Assembly (NCBI GenBank): GCA_963773605.1
Contig: CAVZBT010000013.1
Coordinates: 248,001 to 312,000, forward strand
Reading direction: 5' to 3'
Length of the DNA: 64,000 nt
Source: CAVZBT01 sp963773605
GTDB lineage: Bacteria; Acidobacteriota; UBA6911
Shown: piece by piece, positions 18,252 to 25,612 of the stretch
How the letters are laid out: each line of letters begins with the position of its first letter
Numbering within the stretch: position 1 is the first letter of the stretch
Notes under the pieces: generated by a model
Told to the model about the DNA's origin: nothing
Database searches by the model: none
What the model saw: the letters and a program-made list of their open reading frames with translations, nothing else
Translations under genes and position numbers: made by a program

Positions 18252-19415
18252 CTAGGGCGCCTCCACTGCGGGCGCCGCGGACGCGACCCGGAATCCGAGG
18301 CCGATCAGAACGCGACCGAGCGGCCCGGCGGGGTCCGGCACCGCTACCGTGAAGTGCCGGAACTCGGGGCGGTACGCGTAATAGTTGCGCAGGTCGTCGA
18401 ACTTCTGAGCGGCTGCGTCTGGAGGTGCGTTGCGGGCTGCGCGGAGCCGTGCGTCGTCCTTCAGGATGTCGTAGGCCCGCAGCACGACCGAAGCGGTCTC
18501 GTCCTGAACTCCAGGCCCCTCGTTTGGTGAGAGCGCCTGCGTCGGAGGATAGATCGAGTCGGTGTTCCAGCGAAGGGCGAGACCGAAGAACCGACAGAGC
18601 TCCTGGAACATCATTTCGGTGCCGCGCACCTTGCCGTCGAGGGAATAGCCGGCGATGTGGGGCGTCGCGAGATCGACCAGATCGACCAATTCGTAGTCGA
18701 TGCGCGGCTCCTTCTCCCATACGTCGAGCGCGGCCCCGGCTATCCGTCGCGCGCGGAGCGCCTCCTTGAGGGCGCCGCCTTCGATCACGGCGCCGCGCGC
18801 GGAATTCATGATGAACTGGTCCTCGCGGAGGCGGTTCAGCACGTCCCGCCCGATCATGCCGCGGGTCGGGTACGGTCCCTCCGTGGTCAGCGGGACGTGG
18901 AGGGTCAGGATGTCGGCCCCGAGTACGTCCTCCAGCTTGCCGTAGTGCGGGTCGCCGGTGGAATCGCGCAGGGGCGGGTCGCACAGCAGCACCCGCATCC
19001 CCAGGGCCCGTGCCTTTTCGGCGACGCGCGTGCCCACGTTGCCGACTCCGATCACGGCCAGGGATTTCGAGGAGAGCGTCCATCCCCTGCGCCGGCCGAC
19101 GACCAGCAGAGACGCGGAAACGTACTCCGCCACCGAATTGGCATTGCTCCCGGCAGCGTTGGCGAAGCGGATACCCCGCGCACGGAGATAACGGAGATCG
19201 ATATGGTCGGTCCCGATCGATGCGGTGCCGACAAACCGGACCGAGCTCCCCTCGAGAAGCCCGGCGTCGACCCGCGTTACCGACCGGACGATCAAAGCAT
19301 CCGCATCGCGGACATCCTCGGGGCGGAGCTTCGGGGCCGAGTACCATCTCAGCCCGCCTACCGGGGCGAAGGCGACCTTTCCGTACGGGATGATTTCATC
19401 GACGGCGACGATCAT
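18252..19415 (-). CDS. pdxB: 4-phosphoerythronate dehydrogenase PdxB
   Basis: NAD-dependent 2-hydroxyacid dehydrogenase (387 aa) oxidising 4-phosphoerythronate in DXP-dependent pyridoxal phosphate synthesis. Visible are IVAVDEIIPYG at the N-terminus, FVGTASIGTDHID, the Rossmann motif VIGVGNVGTRVAEKA, LLCDPP and HIAGYSLDGKVRGTE. The C-terminal dimerisation domain follows. This pattern separates PdxB from generic D-3-phosphoglycerate dehydrogenases. I start at ATG 19415; the frame continues 30 codons upstream. A TATAAG -10-like box lies at 19434-19439 on this strand. The gene heads a colinear run into hpnI. Confidence 0.9.
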   Translation of the reverse strand: MIVAVDEIIPYGKVAFAPVGGLRWYSAPKLRPEDVRDADALIVRSVTRVDAGLLEGSSVRFVGTASIGTDHIDLRYLRARGIRFANAAGSNANSVAEYVSASLLVVGRRRGWTLSSKSLAVIGVGNVGTRVAEKARALGMRVLLCDPPLRDSTGDPHYGKLEDVLGADILTLHVPLTTEGPYPTRGMIGRDVLNRLREDQFIMNSARGAVIEGGALKEALRARRIAGAALDVWEKEPRIDYELVDLVDLATPHIAGYSLDGKVRGTEMMFQELCRFFGLALRWNTDSIYPPTQALSPNEGPGVQDETASVVLRAYDILKDDARLRAARNAPPDAAAQKFDDLRNYYAYRPEFRHFTVAVPDPAGPLGRVLIGLGFRVASAAPAVEAP

Positions 19416-19597
19416 ATCGGGCTCGCGGAACCCCTTATAATGCAGAGTGGCGCGGCCAAATGCAAACACAGACGAATCCGGTGAATCCGGTCGCGATTGA
19501 GACACGAGTGGGTCACCGCTCAGCGAACGCAGTGCGGAGGCACCGCTTCCCGGGTCGTGACGTTCTCCCGGCGCCTGGTAGCGGGGCAGCGCCGATT

Positions 19598-20182
19598 TTA
19601 CTCGCGGCCCGTCCCCGGTTCGCTCACGAGCCTGGCGAGGGCAGGCTCGTCCTCATCGATGGCCGGGAAGCGGCCGATGGCGGGGTCCGCGAAATAGTTG
19701 TCATGCGCATCGTCGTTGGCGGTGGAGACCTCGCCGATGACGCAGCCGTCGTCCGACGACGGCCAAAACTCGTGGTACACGCCGGGCCGAAGCGTGATGC
19801 GTTCTCCGGCTCGCAGGTCGACGACGCTGCCGGTCGGGAATTCCGTTTGCTCGCCATTGACCCGCACCGCCACCGTACCGGCATCCCGGCCTGGTACGCC
19901 GTTCCAGAGCTGGATGCGGAGCGCGCCGCTGCGTACGATGATATCCTCCTTCTTGGTGCCGTGACCGTGGGCCGGCGTCCGCTGGCCCGCGGCGGCAAAC
20001 ATCAGCTTCTCGCAATACTCCGGCTCCTCCGCCAGGTTCAGCAGCACGAGCCCGCGCTCCGGAAAACGGCCCAGACCGAAATCGGTGACGTCCCAGCGCG
20101 GCTTGGGGGGAAGCGCCCACCCGGCGCCCAGGAAAGCTCGGCGGGCGGAACGGATGGCGGCGTTGATCTGAGATCGTTTCAT
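19598..20182 (-). CDS. D-lyxose isomerase (cupin fold)
   Basis: Cupin-type sugar isomerase (194 aa) interconverting D-lyxose and D-xylulose, or a related pair such as D-mannose and D-fructose. It starts MKRSQINAAIRSARRAFL, as in this family. Metal ligands are likely in AHGHGTKKED (His-x-His and Glu) and in GVYHEFWP (His). The family usually has about 170-230 residues. It stands alone with no sugar transporter nearby, so its role is probably housekeeping or salvage of pentoses. Confidence 0.82.
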   Translation of the reverse strand: MKRSQINAAIRSARRAFLGAGWALPPKPRWDVTDFGLGRFPERGLVLLNLAEEPEYCEKLMFAAAGQRTPAHGHGTKKEDIIVRSGALRIQLWNGVPGRDAGTVAVRVNGEQTEFPTGSVVDLRAGERITLRPGVYHEFWPSSDDGCVIGEVSTANDDAHDNYFADPAIGRFPAIDEDEPALARLVSEPGTGRE

Positions 20183-20331
20183 GGCTACCTCGGTTAGGAC
20201 CTTACCCGTAATTGATGTAATTCAGGCGATTGGTCACTGCCTGATAACGGATGGCATCATACCTCTTGGGTTTCGGTTTGTCGGGGTCCGGCATTGGACC
20301 AACCCCGACGCCCAACACCCAGTCCCCGGTT

Positions 20332-21180
20332 TTAGGGGTAGTACTTTTCGCGTTTGACGTCGACATCGGGCCTGAAGCCGCGCGCCGCGAGGGTGCGCGA
20401 CACGCTGTCGACCGTGCCCGGGTGCCCGCAGGCGTACACTGCGTGGGTCTCGGGGCGCACCATGGTGACAATCATGCCGCGCACGATTCCCGCAAGGCCG
20501 AGTGTCAGGGAGCCGACCAGTGGCAGCGGCTCGAACAGCTGCTCGGCGCGCCCTTTCAGTCCCGTCCAGGCCGCGTCCATATTTGGGCGGCTGATCGTGG
20601 GCAGGTACAGCAGGCCCAGCTTGCGCCCGGGATGCCGCAGGCTCTCCGAGGCGAGCCCCGAAAGCTCCTGGTGGTAGCCCAGGTTGCTCGAGTAACTGAC
20701 GCCGTGAACCACGACCACACGGCGCGGCCGGAAGCTCTCCGGACCAGACACGAAGTCCTCGTTGAGCTTCCGGATCATGCTCATGAAGGGGGCCAGGCCG
20801 GTCCCGGAGGCGACGAATACGAGGTCGCGCCGATCCTCCGGGTCGAGCACGAATTTGCCCTTGGGGCCGGTGATGGCGACCGCCGTTTCGGGGTCGCCGT
20901 TTTGCAGTCCCTTCAGGACCTCCTGATCCCACAGCGAGTGGGTGAGGCGCCCCTCGGTCACCAGGTTGATATAGAACTCGAGTACGCGCGTCTCGGAGGG
21001 GGAGGAGGCGATCGAGTACGGGCGGGGGATCGTCTTGCCGTGATGGCTCAACCACAGGGTCGCGTACTGGCCCGGCTTGAACTGAAAGTCCCGCTGCAGG
21101 CCGAAGCGGAAGATGGCCAGGCCTTCGGACAACTCCGTTTTGGCCAGCAGGTGCGCCGGTATCCTTGATTCCTGGGTCAT
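20332..21180 (-). CDS. Ferredoxin--NADP(+) reductase-like flavoprotein
   Basis: FAD-dependent oxidoreductase (282 aa) of the ferredoxin-NADP reductase superfamily. The FAD motif RPYSIASSP lies near residue 55, the pyridine-nucleotide motif GTGLAPFMSMI near 128, and the C-terminal AVYACGHPGTVDSV precedes a terminal REKYYP. The aromatic tail is like that of bacterial FNRs that stack on the flavin. It transfers electrons between NADPH and a ferredoxin or flavodoxin; the partner is not in the window. There is no N-terminal Fe-S domain. Confidence 0.85.
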   Translation of the reverse strand: MTQESRIPAHLLAKTELSEGLAIFRFGLQRDFQFKPGQYATLWLSHHGKTIPRPYSIASSPSETRVLEFYINLVTEGRLTHSLWDQEVLKGLQNGDPETAVAITGPKGKFVLDPEDRRDLVFVASGTGLAPFMSMIRKLNEDFVSGPESFRPRRVVVVHGVSYSSNLGYHQELSGLASESLRHPGRKLGLLYLPTISRPNMDAAWTGLKGRAEQLFEPLPLVGSLTLGLAGIVRGMIVTMVRPETHAVYACGHPGTVDSVSRTLAARGFRPDVDVKREKYYP

Positions 21181-21232
21181 GGGTCCCGGGGCTGCTTCGG
21201 TTGGGCCTCGTGCATTGCCGCCGGCGTCCCCC

Positions 21233-21940
21233 TCACGGCCGGCCGCGGTCGGCGGACCAGACTCCGCCGTCGGTGCCGTCGACCGCCGACCATTTGCCCG
21301 TGAGCTTGTCGCCGGCGAGAGTCGCCTCGAGGCGGTATAAACCGCCGGAGTGCTCGACCTGGAAACTCACTTTGTTGTCGGTAAACGTTCCCTTTAGCGG
21401 TACGCTCGTGCTGCCGGAAGTGATCTTCCCCTCTACCGCAGTGCTCGACAGCCTCAGTTCGAGGGTGAATGCAAGATCGCCATCGGGCGTGATCGCGACC
21501 GAGTTCCACGTCCCTTCGATTCCCGCGGTGCCCGGTTTGGCGGGGGCGGAGGCGGCCGGCGCGGCCGGTGTCGCGGGGCGCTCCGCCGTCCAGGCGCCCT
21601 TCATTTCTCCGCCGATCTGCTCCCAATTTCCGGAGAGCTTTCCGTCCTGGAGCGCTCCCGCCAGCTTGTAGTCGGCTCCCATGAGATTGATCTGCATCGT
21701 GAGCTGGGGATCCTCGAACTTGAGTGCCGAGGCGGTGATAACGCTCTCAAGCACGGTCACGGTCCCGACCAGCCGGTCCCCGTCCATCGTCAGATCGAAT
21801 GCCAGCTCGAGCGGGCCCTGCGGAGTTTCCGCATGGACCAGCCATTTGCCGACTACGGAATCGGTGCCCGCCGACCAGATCGTGGGGCACGCAAGGACAA
21901 GGCACACCAGCACGAACGCACCGGACCATTTTTTGCTCAT
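21233..21940 (-). CDS. Secreted protein with two tandem beta-rich repeats, function unknown
   Basis: Predicted secreted protein (235 aa). The signal peptide MSKKWSGAFVLVCLVLACPTI ends near WSA, and start 21940 was chosen for it; the frame is open 25 codons further. The mature part contains two related domains of about 90 residues. Each opens with G-x-W (VGKWLV, EGTWNS), includes GDLAFTL/LELAFDL, and ends with DGKLSGNWEQIGGEMKG or GDKLTGKWSAVDGTDGG and a Trp. They are joined by an Ala/Pro linker (PATPAAPAASAPAKPG). The pattern suggests a small beta-barrel or lipocalin-like fold. I do not recognise a named family. Confidence 0.75.
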   Translation of the reverse strand: MSKKWSGAFVLVCLVLACPTIWSAGTDSVVGKWLVHAETPQGPLELAFDLTMDGDRLVGTVTVLESVITASALKFEDPQLTMQINLMGADYKLAGALQDGKLSGNWEQIGGEMKGAWTAERPATPAAPAASAPAKPGTAGIEGTWNSVAITPDGDLAFTLELRLSSTAVEGKITSGSTSVPLKGTFTDNKVSFQVEHSGGLYRLEATLAGDKLTGKWSAVDGTDGGVWSADRGRP

Positions 21941-22100
21941 AAGTTGCCGCCTCTCCGTCCGGCCCCAGCGTGACATTGGGGCGGAAAGTTTGTTCGGGAT
22001 TGGACCAAGCTGCAATTCTGCCCATATCCGGCAAAATAATCAACGGGCGCGGGTCGACGTGGGCCCCGGTGCGCGCGACCACAGGGCCACCCCGGTCCGC

Positions 22101-22859
22101 CTATCGGTTCCGGCCGACCCCGTCCACGATCTTGCGCGCCCGGCCGAAGATGGCGTGGAACATCTCGCGTGTCAGTCTCCCGGTTTGCGTGTTCTGCTGG
22201 CTGGGGTGGTAGGACGAGATCAGCGTGATGCCGCCCGCCAGCCTGAATTCGCATCCGTGACCGAAGCGGGGGGCGGGCTGTGGCTGTTGCCTGCCGGACT
22301 CGTGCCAGGCCCTCAGAAAGGCGCGGAATCCGATCTGCCCGAGCGTGACGACGACGCGCGCCGAGGGGAGGAGGACCAGTTCCGCTCGCAGGTACGCGCG
22401 GCACGTTTCCATCTCGACAGGGAGCGGCTTGTTGTCCGGCGGGGCGCACCGGACTGCGGCGGTGATCAGGCAGTTCCGCAGTTCCAGCCCGTCGTCACGG
22501 CCGATGGAACGAGGTTGGGTGGCGAACCCGAAACGGTGGAGCGCCTCAAACATCCAGTCGCCGCTGCGATCGCCGGTGAACATCCGACCCGTGCGGTTGC
22601 CGCCGTGCGCGGCCGGGGCAAGGCCCACGACCACCAGCGCCGCGTCGGCCGAGCCGAACGCCGGTACGGGCCGGCCCCAGTACGGCTCATTCTTGAAGCG
22701 CCGCACCTTCTCGGCAGCGACCCGCTCACGCCATGCCACCAGGCGGGCGCATTTCCGGCAACGGATAACCTCATCCTGGAGCGCTTCAAACTCGCGCACA
22801 GGTGCCACGGGTTTTCCCGCCGGCCCCTCCACCGGGTGTATTATAGCGTTACGAAGCAC
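22101..22859 (-). CDS. Uracil-DNA glycosylase family 5 (UdgB-like)
   Basis: Fe-S uracil-DNA glycosylase that removes deaminated bases in base excision repair. The family 5 signature is present as VVGLAPAAHGGNRTGRMFTG followed by DRSGDW, with SSYHPSQQNT as the second active-site motif. Cysteines CRKCARL, NCLITAAVRC and CRAY are suitable [4Fe-4S] ligands. The start is uncertain: GTG at 22859 gives 252 aa, but a TATAAT hexamer at 22840-22845 on this strand lies inside those first codons, so the GTG at 22832 is an alternative. Confidence 0.88.
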   Translation of the reverse strand: MLRNAIIHPVEGPAGKPVAPVREFEALQDEVIRCRKCARLVAWRERVAAEKVRRFKNEPYWGRPVPAFGSADAALVVVGLAPAAHGGNRTGRMFTGDRSGDWMFEALHRFGFATQPRSIGRDDGLELRNCLITAAVRCAPPDNKPLPVEMETCRAYLRAELVLLPSARVVVTLGQIGFRAFLRAWHESGRQQPQPAPRFGHGCEFRLAGGITLISSYHPSQQNTQTGRLTREMFHAIFGRARKIVDGVGRNR

Positions 22860-22957
22860 GTGTTTCCCCTGGGGTGGGTCGACGCCATTCCCCGATCGCG
22901 TGCCTCCCTCGAATGGCCCCGCCCTCGCCCCGCCTTCCGTCCCACATGGGAGGACAT

Positions 22958-24058
22958 ATGAGCGACTCTGTCAAGGACTCAACCGTAAAGGTCGACTTCA
23001 GGACTTCTTCCATCCTGCTCGTCCTCGCCGCCATCCCGATCCTGTTGGGGATCTGGTGGCTGTTTACCAGCCACGCCGGCGTCGAAATCGCCGCGACCGG
23101 GTCCCACCTCAGCAACATGGCGGAAACCGCCTTCAGCTCGGTCAACGGCTATCTGCAAAACCAAATCATAGCAGTTGCGGGCCTCACGGAGGTGGACGTG
23201 CTGCGCGGGGCGGTCGCCAAAGGCAACCTCGACCTGGCGGGCAACCTGTTCGAGGTGCGCAAATCCATTCCCCGGATGGAGGCCGCGTGGCGCTCCGGCG
23301 ACCGCGGCGCTCCGATCGTGAAAGCCGTCATGGAGAACCCTGGCTCGAATTTCCTGCGGCGCTACATCGCAGTCAACCAGTACTATCGCGACATTGTCGT
23401 TACCGATTTCCTGGGCCGGCTGGTGGCTGCGACTTCGAAGAGCCCCGCGTACTACTGGGCGCACGAGGCCTGGTGGAAGGAGACCTATGGCGACGGGTTT
23501 CGCGGCTCGGTCTATATCGGCGACGCCCGTTATGACGACCAGGCCAAGTCGTACATGATGGATGTGGCCCAGCCGTTCATCGAGCCCGAGGGGGGCGTGG
23601 TCGGCATCATCCGGGTTTCGATGAACCTGCAGGGGATCGATTCCCTGATCGGTTCGATCGAGGTCGGGCCGGGCGCGACCCTTGCCCTGATCCACGCACG
23701 CGGCGATGTGATCTCCGCCCCGGGTTACAGCAGCCTGCGCCAGAGCGTGTACCCGTCAACCCTCGACATCCTCAACGCCCGGGACAAATCAAAGTCCTAT
23801 TTCCTGTCGACGAATCCCCCCGGTTCAGTGTTCGGGCTGACGCAGCGGAGCTTTCCCCAGTTGTACCCTCACTTGAACTGGATCGTGGTCGGGAGCGAAA
23901 GAGTGGCCGGGGTGCTCCACCCCGTGCAGCGGCTGCGCACCTACATCATGGCCCTCGTCGCGGGCGTCTTTGTGGCGGCGATGATTGCCGCCCTGATGCT
24001 CTCCCGCGTCGAATCGAGGCCGGTCATCGAGGAGGACCCGCACCTCGAAAGGCTGTAG
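22958..24058 (+). CDS. Cache-domain membrane protein without output domain
   Basis: Inner-membrane protein of 366 aa. A TM helix at about residues 17-38 is followed by a periplasmic region of some 300 residues with double-Cache features (RYIAVNQYYRDIVVTDFLGR, SPAYYWAHEAWW, DVAQPFIEPEGGVVGIIRVSMN). A second TM lies at about 325-348. The cytoplasmic tail is only about 18 residues (SRVESRPVIEEDPHLERL). There is no HAMP, kinase, cyclase or chemotaxis domain, so it may sense a small molecule but must signal through a partner, or it is a truncated receptor. The ATG at 22958 follows GGGAGGACAT; strong hairpins follow the stop. Confidence 0.75.
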   Translation: MSDSVKDSTVKVDFRTSSILLVLAAIPILLGIWWLFTSHAGVEIAATGSHLSNMAETAFSSVNGYLQNQIIAVAGLTEVDVLRGAVAKGNLDLAGNLFEVRKSIPRMEAAWRSGDRGAPIVKAVMENPGSNFLRRYIAVNQYYRDIVVTDFLGRLVAATSKSPAYYWAHEAWWKETYGDGFRGSVYIGDARYDDQAKSYMMDVAQPFIEPEGGVVGIIRVSMNLQGIDSLIGSIEVGPGATLALIHARGDVISAPGYSSLRQSVYPSTLDILNARDKSKSYFLSTNPPGSVFGLTQRSFPQLYPHLNWIVVGSERVAGVLHPVQRLRTYIMALVAGVFVAAMIAALMLSRVESRPVIEEDPHLERL

Positions 24059-24064
24059 CAGGCG

Positions 24065-24094
24065 GCGGGCCGCCCCGGGCGGGGCGCGGCCCGC
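24065..24094 (+). terminator. Strong GC hairpin after the Cache gene
   Basis: GCGGGCCGC at 24065-24073 pairs perfectly with GCGGCCCGC at 24086-24094, and the 12-base loop can extend the stem with CCC/GGG. It begins 7 bases after the stop codon at 24058. No T-run follows, so it may act as a mRNA-stabilising or Rho-assisted 3' end rather than a classical intrinsic terminator. Confidence 0.45.
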
Positions 24095-24128
24095 GGATGC
24101 AATCGCCCTCAGGACATGGTACGTTAAG

Positions 24129-24150
24129 AGGCCCGGGCGCGCCCGGGCCT
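24129..24150. repeat. Perfect 22-bp GC palindrome upstream of the amidase gene
   Basis: The half-site AGGCCCGGGCG is followed directly by its exact reverse complement. It can form a hairpin in RNA or act as a symmetric protein site in DNA. It ends 28 bases before the amidase ATG. Role unknown. Confidence 0.6.
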
Positions 24151-24178
24151 ATCCATGGGTCAAATCGGGAGAGGGGCG

Positions 24179-25591
24179 ATGAATCTTGCCAACGACGCCA
24201 ACCTGACCATTGCTCGCCTGCACCCGCTCATCCGCCGTCGCAGGCTCTCGCCGGTTGAACTCACCGACTTCCTGCTCGCGCGGATCGAGAAGCAGCAGCC
24301 CGAACTGAACGCCTTCATCACCGTGACCGCCGACCTCGCCCGAAGGCAGGCCAAGGCGGCCGAAAAGGAAATTGCACAGGGGGAATACCGCGGCCCCCTG
24401 CACGGCATCCCCCTGTGCCTCAAGGATCTCTTCTACACCCGTGGCATCAGGACTACAGCCGGGTCCAGGATCCTGCGCCGCTTTGAACCTGAGGAGAACG
24501 CGTGCGTGGTGGACCGGGTGTTTCAGGCCGGGGCAGTCCTGCTGGGAAAAACGAATTTGCATGAGTTCGCCTTCGGGGCGACAAACATCAACCCCCATTA
24601 CGGCCCCGTCCACAATCCCTGGGCCCACGACCGCATCCCGGGCGGCTCAAGCGGCGGAAGCGCCGCTGCGGTTGTTGCCGGCCTCAGCCTGGCCTCGCTC
24701 GGGACCGACACCGGCGGCTCCATCCGGATACCCGCGGCGGCCTGTGGCTGCGTCGGGCTGAAACCGACCTATGGGCGCGTCCCACTGCACGGCGTAATTC
24801 CCCTGTCCACGAGCCTGGACCATGCCGGACCGATTTCCCGGTGTGTCCGTGACGCGGCCATCCTGCTCGAGGCGATCGCCGGGGCCGATCCGCGGGATCC
24901 TGCCAGCGTCGGCTCGCGCCGCGAGACGTTCACGCGCGGACTCAACAGGGGACTGACAGGGCTCCGCATCGGCATCCCGCGTCAATACTTCTTCGATCGC
25001 CTGCAGCCGGAAGTCCGGCGACTGACGCTCGCGGCGATCGGGCAGATCGAGGGTGCGGGCGGGGAACTGCGCGAGGTCAGCCTAAAGATGATGTCCGAAA
25101 CGGCGGCGCTGGCCGGGGAGGTGACCGTAGGAGAGGCGCTGGCCTATCACTGGGACTGGTTCGGGAAGCGGCCGGACGACTACGGCGGCGATCTCCGGTC
25201 GCGCTTGGAGTCCTGCAAAGGGATGACGGTGGTGGCGTACCTCCACGCCCAGCGCCGCCGGGCCGAGTATCGAAGCGCCTTTCTGGCGAGCATGGAAAAT
25301 GTGGATGTGCTCGTAGCCCCGACCCTGCCCGTGACCGCTCCGGCAATCGAGGCTAAGGAGGTCACCACCGGGAGGGGACTCGAGGACGTGCGGCTCGCAC
25401 TGCTCCGCCTGACCCGGCCCGCAAACCTCACCGGTTTCCCCGCCATCTCGCTCCCTTGCGGTCTTGCGTCGGACGGGCTCCCTGCCGGTCTGCAGCTGAT
25501 CGGCCGGCCGATGGACGAAGCCACCGTCCTGCGGGCCGCGTACGGCTTCGAGCAGGCGACCGCCTGGCACGCCAGTTTCCCCAAGGAATGA
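24179..25591 (+). CDS. Amidase signature family protein (GatA-like)
   Basis: Hydrolase (470 aa) of the amidase signature family. The Ser-cisSer-Lys triad can be placed at CLKDLF (Lys near residue 82), GGSSGGSAAA (cis-Ser) and GTDTGGSIR (nucleophile Ser). Sequence is similar to GatA, but no gatB or gatC lies nearby, so a free-standing amidase is more likely. The ATG at 24179 follows GAGAGGGGCG; an in-frame start at 24155 is possible. It is 21 bases upstream of nadE and colinear with nadE and pncB, which raises the possibility of an amide substrate linked to NAD metabolism. Confidence 0.8.
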   Translation: MNLANDANLTIARLHPLIRRRRLSPVELTDFLLARIEKQQPELNAFITVTADLARRQAKAAEKEIAQGEYRGPLHGIPLCLKDLFYTRGIRTTAGSRILRRFEPEENACVVDRVFQAGAVLLGKTNLHEFAFGATNINPHYGPVHNPWAHDRIPGGSSGGSAAAVVAGLSLASLGTDTGGSIRIPAAACGCVGLKPTYGRVPLHGVIPLSTSLDHAGPISRCVRDAAILLEAIAGADPRDPASVGSRRETFTRGLNRGLTGLRIGIPRQYFFDRLQPEVRRLTLAAIGQIEGAGGELREVSLKMMSETAALAGEVTVGEALAYHWDWFGKRPDDYGGDLRSRLESCKGMTVVAYLHAQRRRAEYRSAFLASMENVDVLVAPTLPVTAPAIEAKEVTTGRGLEDVRLALLRLTRPANLTGFPAISLPCGLASDGLPAGLQLIGRPMDEATVLRAAYGFEQATAWHASFPKE

Positions 25592-25612
25592 AGCGACGAG
25601 GCAGAGGCTCTC

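Noticed and set aside
20280..20309. Hairpin GTCGGGG...CCCCGAC as terminator of the ferredoxin reductase gene
   Set aside because: The stem is interrupted by a bulge and is not followed by a T-run, so it is weaker evidence than needed.
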